Of a stretch of DNA of 64,000 bases, positions 57,446-64,000 are shown piece after piece. A program made the translations under genes and the position numbers. The first letter of the stretch is position 1; each line of letters opens with the position of its first letter. The DNA lies in assembly GCA_026260175.1 (NCBI GenBank), contig JAKCWW010000484.1, forward strand, positions 3,892 through 67,891. The letters run 5' to 3'. This stretch comes from Reticulitermes lucifugus. Lineage: Eukaryota; Arthropoda; Insecta; Blattodea; Rhinotermitidae. The notes beneath the pieces were generated by a model. The model was not told the origin of the DNA and did no database searches. It saw nothing but the letters and a program-made list of their open reading frames with translations.

Positions 57446-57734
57446 TTTTATAAGATCTCCTTATACTAAAAGGTTATGGATATTCATGTTCTTGAAGCCT
57501 GAGATTAGTGATTGTGTATTTTCATTGTGTTTATGACGGCATTTGTTAAAACAAAAAGTAGGGTTTGATGCATCTCAATTAGGCACCAATCAGGCCTTCG
57601 AATTTTTACAGTGACCACTTAGTATCTGCTCAATGATAAGGACATTCAAAAGTAACATCGTCTTCAAAGATTCAACGTTCTCCCTTTGTCATTTTGAGGC
57701 CGCAACAATGTAAGAACCTGTACGTAAATATGTG

Positions 57735-57845
57735 ATATAAGATGGAATGGCCTGGACTGCTTTCATCCGCCTCCGCTTATGGACAAGTAGCGGGCTATTG
57801 TGATGCTCTGCTCCATGGATTTAATTATTTAGTTAATTAAGTATG
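57735..57845 (+). mobile_element. LINE 3' end remnant
   Basis: AATGGCCTGGACTGCTTTCA recalls the D-W-I-x-L region, and TGCTCTGCTCCATGG followed by TTTAATTATTTAGTTAATTA is the same terminus as the 41.56-kb copy on the opposite strand. Confidence 0.55.
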
Positions 57846-57959
57846 GGAGTGTGTTCAGAATTATATGCCCGATGAAAGAGGATGTTTAACTGTAGCTCGT
57901 CAATTCTGAACCACATATTATACTTCACATCAAAGATGTGCTACTAACCTATGGCAGTG

Positions 57960-58065
57960 GCCCCTGGTTATAAAACAGAATTGTCCAGGTAGATGTAGTG
58001 TAGTTACTGACTGCACGCTGGATGACCGCTCTTTGATTCCCGGTAGTGGCAGGTATTTCTTATCT
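57960..58065 (+). mobile_element. tRNA-headed SINE remnant
   Basis: GTAGTGTAGTTACTGACTGC (A-box-like) and CTTTGATTCCCGGTAGTGGC (B-box-like) are properly spaced. Related to the 5.2-kb remnant. Confidence 0.5.
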
Positions 58066-58261
58066 CAACTTCCAGACAGCATATGGGGCCCAACCGTCGT
58101 CTTATCCAAAGATTTTTGGGGACACAGCAGCGGAGGATTTGAACATGACTACTCACTTCTGTGTAACTCCATGGAACGAGTCATTCTTCAGGAGGTAGTA
58201 GTCACTTGTCCAATCAATAATTCCTCGCCTATTTCTGAACAACCGATAGTCGCTGTCGAGG

Positions 58262-58390
58262 TAGTTGCATTACTGATTAGTACTGCGGGATTCCAGGTCC
58301 AAATCCCTGCTTGTATACCGTCTATTCTGACTAAGCTTTTTCGTAGTTTTCCTCAGTACCTCCAGGCAAATTCTGGGGCAGTAACACAAA
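58262..58390 (+). mobile_element. Second SINE-like remnant
   Basis: GGTCCAAATCCCTGC (B-box-like), TTTTTCGTAGTTTTCCTCAG and CCTCCAGGCAAATTCTGGGG match a common arthropod SINE 3' domain. The 122-codon frame overlapping both remnants (58,033-58,401) is therefore not a gene. Confidence 0.5.
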
Positions 58391-59070
58391 ATACGCCATG
58401 ACTACATTCTTCCATATTATTTCCAATTCATTACATATTAATGATCCTACCATTCTATGTTATAATTTGTGATAGCGAGAGCATCTTTACACAAACCACA
58501 AATAAGAAAAAGGATCTTACTAGAAGTTCATTATCGAAGTCAAAAAATTTCTGTACCGGTTCTTCTCTTGAGTCAGTTTCATCTGGTGCACATTATCACA
58601 ACACAGGCCAGTGGTTGCTACTTGTAACTTTGCACGAAGACGGTTCCAACAACGCAGGAATTCATAGAAACAGCTTACAATAACTGTGCTTGCACAAGTT
58701 AAGCTCTTAGGTTGAAGTTAAATGTAACCGTAATGGCTGTCGTTAACAACTGGTTATAGGATATCTTGTAGTGACAAAACAGCAACAATGTACTCAGGCA
58801 GAGCAATCCTTACATACAGTTTAACTGTGTGTACCGACTACTCAAAAGGACTTATTAATTTTCGTAAGAGACAGTGGGTAACTTAAGGCTAGAGAATGTT
58901 TAATAATAAGAATTTCATAAGTTGACACATTCACCGCTGTGTTGGTACACACATTCAAGTAATGAAAATTAGTCAACGTAATTTCCATAAAGTTAGTTAA
59001 ATTGAGGTTTTCAAAGAATTAAACAGGTTTACTGTATCTTATTTGAAGATCTAAATAAGAAATAATTATA
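58391..59070. other. No recognisable gene
   Basis: Nothing identifiable. Confidence 0.3.
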
Positions 59071-59130
59071 TAATAATAAAGAATAAAGAGCCGTCAACAC
59101 AACTATATTGTCTGTAGTATTTATTTCTGC

Positions 59131-59165
59131 AGCATGTTTCCAACACAAAAGGCCATCTTCAGGCT
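59131..59165 (-). ncRNA. Hammerhead-like relic, left arm
   Basis: Minus strand: CTGAAGA, T, GGCCTTTTGTGTTG, GAAAC, ATGCTG. Core blocks are present; stem II pairing is largely lost. Confidence 0.45.
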
Positions 59166-59363
59166 ACAATACTTTTAAAAACGTAAAAGGCTTATATAAA
59201 ATTGCGTTATAGCCATTAATGGAGATCTCAATTATTACAAATTTTGGAAATATATGTTGCCGTTTCCAATATGTTGAAGTACTAATTCCAAAAATTTAAT
59301 GATTAATGACTTAATGACTCAATTAATTACATAACCGTTTTATGTGTTTTAAAGTATTTTAAC

Positions 59364-59398
59364 CTGATGATGACTCTTTGTAGTTGAAAAACATTGCA
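59364..59398 (+). ncRNA. Hammerhead-like relic, right arm
   Basis: CTGATGA, then TGACTCTTTGTAGTT, then GAAAA in place of GAAAC, then CATTG. Decayed. Confidence 0.4.
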
Positions 59399-59563
59399 CA
59401 AATAATTATTGCAGATAATATAGATGTGTTGATGGCTCTTTATTCTTTTATTTTGTAACACAACGGGATGATAACTAAAGTAATTATATAGTCGATCTGT
59501 ATAAAGAAGATATGAACGCGAGAAGAAAAGACGCGCTACGCACAACATATGAATTACAGTCTA

Positions 59564-59565
<2 letters not shown>

Positions 59566-59596
<31 letters not shown>
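59566..59596. repeat. (AAT)n microsatellite
   Basis: About ten ATA/AAT units. Confidence 0.9.
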
Positions 59597-59599
59597 GGG

Positions 59600-60340
59600 A
59601 AATGAACGTACATTAATGTGTTTTAAGCCTCTAAGCATTACTTTCGAGATCTTACCACTCTTTAATGGCAATCTGAAGACACCATACAACAAATACCGCA
59701 ACATTCAGGGTGATATACACATAACTGTATGAATTTTAATTAAAGTGAACTTTATATAAACTGCAGTAGACTTATCTTTAGTAATGAAATTCCAATTGAA
59801 ATATAGAACAACGGAATGCCAACAACGAAAGATATTTACTACTTTAATATGTATATTATGAAGAGCTTCATCATTTGATCTCTGCACCTCATAATTTTAG
59901 AGCGATGAATTCATACAGAAAGATACGGCGCGAAACATGTAGAATGCTACACAGGAAATTCGTAAAGAATCAATCAAGAAGTCTGAGAAGAAGATACCAG
60001 TTAGGAAGCCACATGCACAGTGTAATATAATATTCATTTAGATCTTAAAAATAGCGTGTGGAAATGTGTGCTGCATTCTTTTGTCTCAAAACATGGTTCC
60101 TTGTCGGGATCTTGTGAACATGATAATGATTCAGACTTCGTGTCTTCTGGTTTTGAACACATAAATTAATACGAAATTTTGTTGTCTGTAGATAAATACC
60201 GAAGTTGTAGCGATCCTATTGCTCCATCTTAACGTTGGCAATTTTAGTCGGAAAGTCTGAAGATAAAGATTTCTTGGGAAAAGCCGGCGAGAACGGGAAT
60301 TGTGTTATAAGTGTAGCTTACAAACGAGACAATAAGATAA
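59600..60340. other. No recognisable gene
   Basis: Nothing identifiable. Confidence 0.3.
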
Positions 60341-60359
60341 TCGATATTAAGTTTACAGT

Positions 60360-60660
60360 CTTTTCGTATGTGACGCCATATACTGTAGTTTGGCAGTTAG
60401 ATACAAATGTATCGGAGGAAACCTGCAGGGTAGATGACATTTCTGCCTGGAAGATGGCGACACAGGTCGCTCAGGATCATTCATATCTAGTATCAGTCTA
60501 CACGTCGACACATCCAAGAAGACTGTGTTCTTACACCAAAGGGTGAACCTCACATCTTCAATGGGCAGAGGCCAGTGGCGGTCTCTGTTAATCACACTTG
60601 TGAATTTACTGTTTTTATAAGTGATAGATAACACGCTCAAAACGTGAGCCACCTTTAGGT
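60360..60660 (+). mobile_element. Dispersed repeat with protein-like frame
   Basis: The frame around 60,390-60,546 reads VVWQLDTNVSEETCRVDD and later a TSTHPRRLCSYTKG end. This matches a fragment found in many insect gene models; at 51 and 57 kb the same DNA family carries hammerhead sequence. I treat it as repeat, not a gene. Confidence 0.5.
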
Positions 60661-60999
60661 TTTCATGGAGGGCTGTTCTATGGAGTTCTTTTATAATTAC
60701 TTTATAAAATATAAGCTAAATCAATTTAAAGAAGGGTGTTATTATTTATATTGTTGTCGTGATTTTAAGAATTGGACCTGAACCTGTGTAAATTTTGTAA
60801 AAGGGGTAAGGGTATTGCAAGCTGTTAAACACAACAAACATGCAATTTCTGGCCTTGGGCCAGAAGGAATGTAGCAGGTGCATAACACAGCCAGTCAGAC
60901 TGAAGATGGTGAAATAATTTGGTTTCGGTGTAATACATGCAACCGTAAGTCTTTTTAATATCTCATAAAGACAAATTGCTTCATTTATAGATGCTTTCC

Positions 61000-61090
61000 A
61001 GATATAGTTCTGTTATCGGCAATTCAGGTTCAAACCCTGGACAGCACCGGCGATTCGGTTTCAAGTCCTCAACAGGCCGTATTGAATAAA
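61000..61090 (+). mobile_element. Possible tRNA-like relic
   Basis: AGGTTCAAACCCTGG and CGGTTTCAAGTCCTC are two B-box-like words 40 bp apart. Weak. Confidence 0.25.
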
Positions 61091-61424
61091 TACCTTTTGG
61101 GTTAGTTAATTTGAAAAAAGGCTTTTGGTTGTAGAATAAAGATAGCTACGGAAGAGAGCGAGACGGAATGAGTGCGGCTAACGCATTCAAACGAATAAGG
61201 CTGAGCAGAACATCCATCAACCTTCAAGTTGAATGGCGTTTTACAGCTCGGCGTTCCTTAGTGAAACCTGAGACTTTACACTTTTTGAGGACATAATTCC
61301 TTGAGTGGGAAGTGCCAGTGGGCGACACCCAAATGTTCGTTTATCTTAGATTTGGGGTCTAACCGACTTGAATTAGCGCAAACAATCAGGTTTAGTTTTC
61401 CAGAAAGTTGCATTCGGCCTATGA

Positions 61425-61720
61425 GGTTTGTCTAAATTTGAGTTTCGGCCAATAGAACCATTTTGGTATATAGAAAGAGGAATATTGATTTCAGGCTCCG
61501 CCGCGATGTTGATAAAATATGCGCTCTTCTGGGGTATTACGCGGCGTCGTGTGGTAATTGTTTACCGACGTTTCGGGACAACGTATCGGTCCCATCTTCA
61601 CGGGTCAAGAGTCTGAGTAGGAAAGAAAGCAAGCAACCTATACGTAGATTCTGGAAAGTACGGCAGGGTAGCAATACGTAGATGTGATGACAGCCAATAG
61701 GGTAGAACCAGCGTGAGAGA
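61425..61720 (-). mobile_element. Second hammerhead repeat family, best copy
   Basis: Plus-strand translation CALLGYYAASCGNCLPTFRD is a known repeat-derived fragment of insect gene models. The reverse strand contains the hammerhead at 61,570-61,601. Flanking GAAAGTACGGCAGGGTAGCA probably lies outside the conserved part. Confidence 0.65.
61562..61606 (-). ncRNA. Hammerhead motif, C3 mutated
   Basis: Minus strand: CC, GTGAAGA (C3 is G), T, stem II GGGAC/GTCCC (61,589-93 with 61,575-79), GAAA, stem III ACGT, cleavage-site C, then GG pairing with the leading CC. One core base is off. Confidence 0.6.
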
Positions 61721-63140
61721 GGGGTGGATACAAACAACGTACAGCTGCCAGGGGTAAGGAGAATGCAAACAGCTAAGACAGCTGGAAAAACATATATGGA
61801 ATAGAGTAACAGTACTGGAGGAAAACATAAGGATAAAGCTAGATAAATAAATTACAAATAAACCAACAGTAAAAATTAAAAATACAAATGAATAAATTAG
61901 AAGAAGAAAGAATCAAAACAGCGAGAGGGAGGGGGGGGGAGGAAGAGAGACACATAATGTGACTACTGGGATACATGGGCGAGAACCGGTCTTAGTATGG
62001 CCAAGTTTCTGTTCTTGAGGCAGGGTGAGAATAATGGGAGAAAAATGTACGGAAATACCCCAGAAGAGAGCAGATTTCACGAAGAGGAACTTGATTTGCG
62101 ACTTGTGACGAAAATGCGAACTAGTAATTAGGATACTTCGTTTTGACAGTTGGAGTAGCATGGATGAAAAGTTTGTGTGCTCCGTCAAATTTGGAGAGTT
62201 TACAACAAAATTTCAATTACAAAGTGGTGTTACGTGAAATCAGCGTTTGGTATAAAATACCAAAGGCTGCAATGTAAGGGAATATAAAGTGTAATTCGCG
62301 TTTAATGAATACACGGTAAACTTAAAATGTTAACATTTATATAATTGTTTAAACAAAGTGATAACAAGCTGCGTTTTTTCAAAATGTCGTGGTCACACTT
62401 TTAACGTGCTACTAACTTATGTAATTACTGTACAACAATAAGAGTGAAACAGTTCTTCAATAAACCAAGGTTGTTAAGTATGTGTCAATTAAGTGATCGT
62501 CGGAATAATGGATTGCGGACGTTGCAGAGATCTACCTTGAGGGAAGACCTTCGTGTTTACCGATCTGACTAGTTGTCTTACCTGGAATAATCATCCACTG
62601 TGTCGAACACACGGTCGTTCACGTGTTCATATCCTAATTGCTGGCGCCCAAATTCACCTAGTTAAATGACCTAGTTCATCATTGAAACCTGATACCCATC
62701 AATCAATAATTTCCTATCCAGAAAGAGCCACATATATTCAATAAAACCAAGGAGGAGTGGAGACACATTTTATCGTTCTGAGTGTACCGAAGAATAACAG
62801 TTAAGGGATCTGCTAATTCGTACTTCATCACTGAAGCTATCTACATACAGGCATCCGAATGTGTACAGGACGGTAGCAGTTCCCAGACCCTCGTATTTAT
62901 GTAGGGGGTCGATATCAGAAGTACCAACTCGACCGTTTCTTCCACTCCAATTATTGCGTTATTTTCACATCACGTATCTCGCCCTAGATCCTGTTCTGTG
63001 GTTCAGACTAGAATTGTGAAGGCATGCCTTTGTGTCTCAAACTACAGTGGCAGGGACATGAATAGCAAGTCCTTAAAGTCAGGAAGAACATGACAAATCG
63101 AAAAAGACAGAATTGTCAGAATACAGAAATGAGTAAGGCT
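61721..63140. other. No recognisable gene
   Basis: A purine/G-run (61,921-61,945) is present; nothing else is identifiable. Confidence 0.3.
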
Positions 63141-63149
63141 TATGATTTA

Positions 63150-63560
63150 TAAAATATATGCAAATATGTCACATGTGTTGAATAGGTGTGAGACGCAGTT
63201 TTTCATTCCAACAGAATACGACCAGCATACCAGTAGCTTAACGGTGTTACAGGACAGTGTGCCAAGGGTAATAGTTGGACATAAAACAGACAGAGCGGAA
63301 GTAGCAAGAGGCTGGAGAAAATTGCTTAGAGAAAGGCCCCATTATTTCTGTTACTCCCCCAAGCAATCTTTTTTTATTATCGTGGAATCAAGGAAGATGA
63401 AATGGACGGAGCAGGTAGCACGTATATGGTGGGGAATGCGACGTAGATACGAAATTTCAATATACAATCTTCAAATGAAAATACCACTTGAAAGACGTAA
63501 GAACAGATGGGACGATAATATTGAATTTACTTTAAAGAGCCAGAGTGCAAAGGTGTGAAA
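63150..63560 (+). pseudogene. Diverged LINE ORF2 tail
   Basis: A continuous frame carries LNRCETQFF, SLTVLQDSVPRVIVGHKTDR then AEVARGWRKL, followed by ESRKMKWTEQVARIWW, PLERRKNRWDDNIEFTL. These line up in order with C-E-T-W, L-R-V-x-E-N-x-V-L-R-x-I, E-V-x-G-x-W-R-K-L, R-R-M-R-W-x-x-H-V-A-R and P-R-x-R-W-x-D-N-I of the LINE tail. The open frame over 138 codons is notable but the family is clear. Confidence 0.7.
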
Positions 63561-64000
63561 CCCTATGGCGTACTTCATTTCATTGAACAGGGTTTTAGTT
63601 GTGTACAACTTTGCGGTGAGTCTATTAAAATCGCATAAAACAACTTGAGAATCACTGAAAGGCTTGCAATGAAAAGTATATGAAGAATTGTTGAGCCGCT
63701 TCCATTTTTATTTAGAGCGGGTAATTGTAATGAATACTTTACACGAAGACCTACAAGTTTTCTGTGTGCATCTCGAAAGTAACTCGCTAACTATTTATCG
63801 AAACAAAAGTATTTCAAACCAACTTTTGAGGATCAAATGAAACACTATTTTGTGCGTAATAGGCACACACATTTTCCGAAAGTCCCATGGTTTGGAGTGT
63901 AAATTATAAAATCGGAGTTACGCGTAATTTCCGAACTTGTATATTCAGTTATCGACCATGGTGTTCCGAATACCCACGAAGGTTACCGAAGTATCTTATT
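63561..64000. other. No recognisable gene
   Basis: Nothing identifiable. Confidence 0.3.

Larger units (their letters stand above)
59074..59455. repeat. Inverted repeat with outward hammerhead relics
   Basis: Left arm about 59,074-59,165 and right arm about 59,361-59,450 share AGAATAAAGAGCC, TCAACACA and TCTATATT-type words in inverted order. The inner ends carry TCTTCAG (59,156-59,162) and CTGATGA (59,364-59,370). The spacer is about 195 bp. Confidence 0.65.

Noticed and set aside
58033-58401. 122-codon open frame
   Set aside because: It runs through two SINE-like remnants (B-box words near 58,030 and 58,290), so the frame is incidental.

Overview
This window looks like repeat-rich, gene-poor intergenic or intronic DNA from a large AT-rich insect genome. 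The dispersed families are ones I associate with cockroaches and termites (Blattodea): the LINE tail block with the C-E-T-W-S-L-T-L-R-E signature, a tRNA-headed SINE ending in GAGGAGGCCTAGGCCC, and the word TAGGCCTA. The order-level call rests on remembered repeat families and has not been tested by search. I see no convincing host protein gene, no true tRNA or rRNA, no operon and no CRISPR array. Almost every interpretable stretch is a decayed mobile element.

Layout. 0-1.35 kb: broken integrase of a KRBA2/SCAND3-like element with a probable short intron. 2.8-3.4 kb: LINE tail. 5.2-7.4 kb: hammerhead-bearing repeat and three tRNA-derived SINEs, one with a 13-bp target duplication. 9.5-11.4 kb: fossil hAT transposon with a recognisable 5' end. 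16.8-17.6 kb: inverted pair of DNA-transposon 3' ends. 20.3-22.1 kb: two LINE tails and a long dispersed repeat. 25.6-25.9 kb: near-palindrome with a hammerhead motif in each arm. 27.6-28.1 kb: pogo-type MITE and a hairpin MITE. 29.1-30.4 kb: SINE with a triplicated 80-bp block and two more copies of the long repeat. 32.7-37.1 kb: nested set (fold-back element, pogo-like transposon inside its left arm, hammerhead element inside that). 37.15-38.95 kb: LINE reverse transcriptase to 3' end, split by a SINE. 39.0-39.4 kb: 46-bp minisatellite. 40.1-40.9 kb: SINE split by a poly(A)-ended insertion. 41.6-42.1, 48.4-48.8, 52.6-53.2, 57.7 and 63.1-63.6 kb: further LINE tails. 46.2-47.9 kb: degenerate tandem repeats hosting a SINE. 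51.0-54.0, 57.0, 59.1-59.5 and 61.4-61.7 kb: more hammerhead-type repeats.

The strongest unusual signal is the set of type I hammerhead ribozyme motifs with very short stem III, the arrangement known from Penelope-like retroelements. Two copies (about 5.93 and 35.55 kb) keep the whole core, and their stems I and II differ by compensating changes. Two other loci carry diverging hammerheads in the arms of inverted repeats. A second repeat family, whose conceptual translation resembles fragments often annotated as insect proteins, also folds as a hammerhead. These elements do not cooperate as a pathway. The window is a layered record of insertions, and several relative ages can be read from the nesting.
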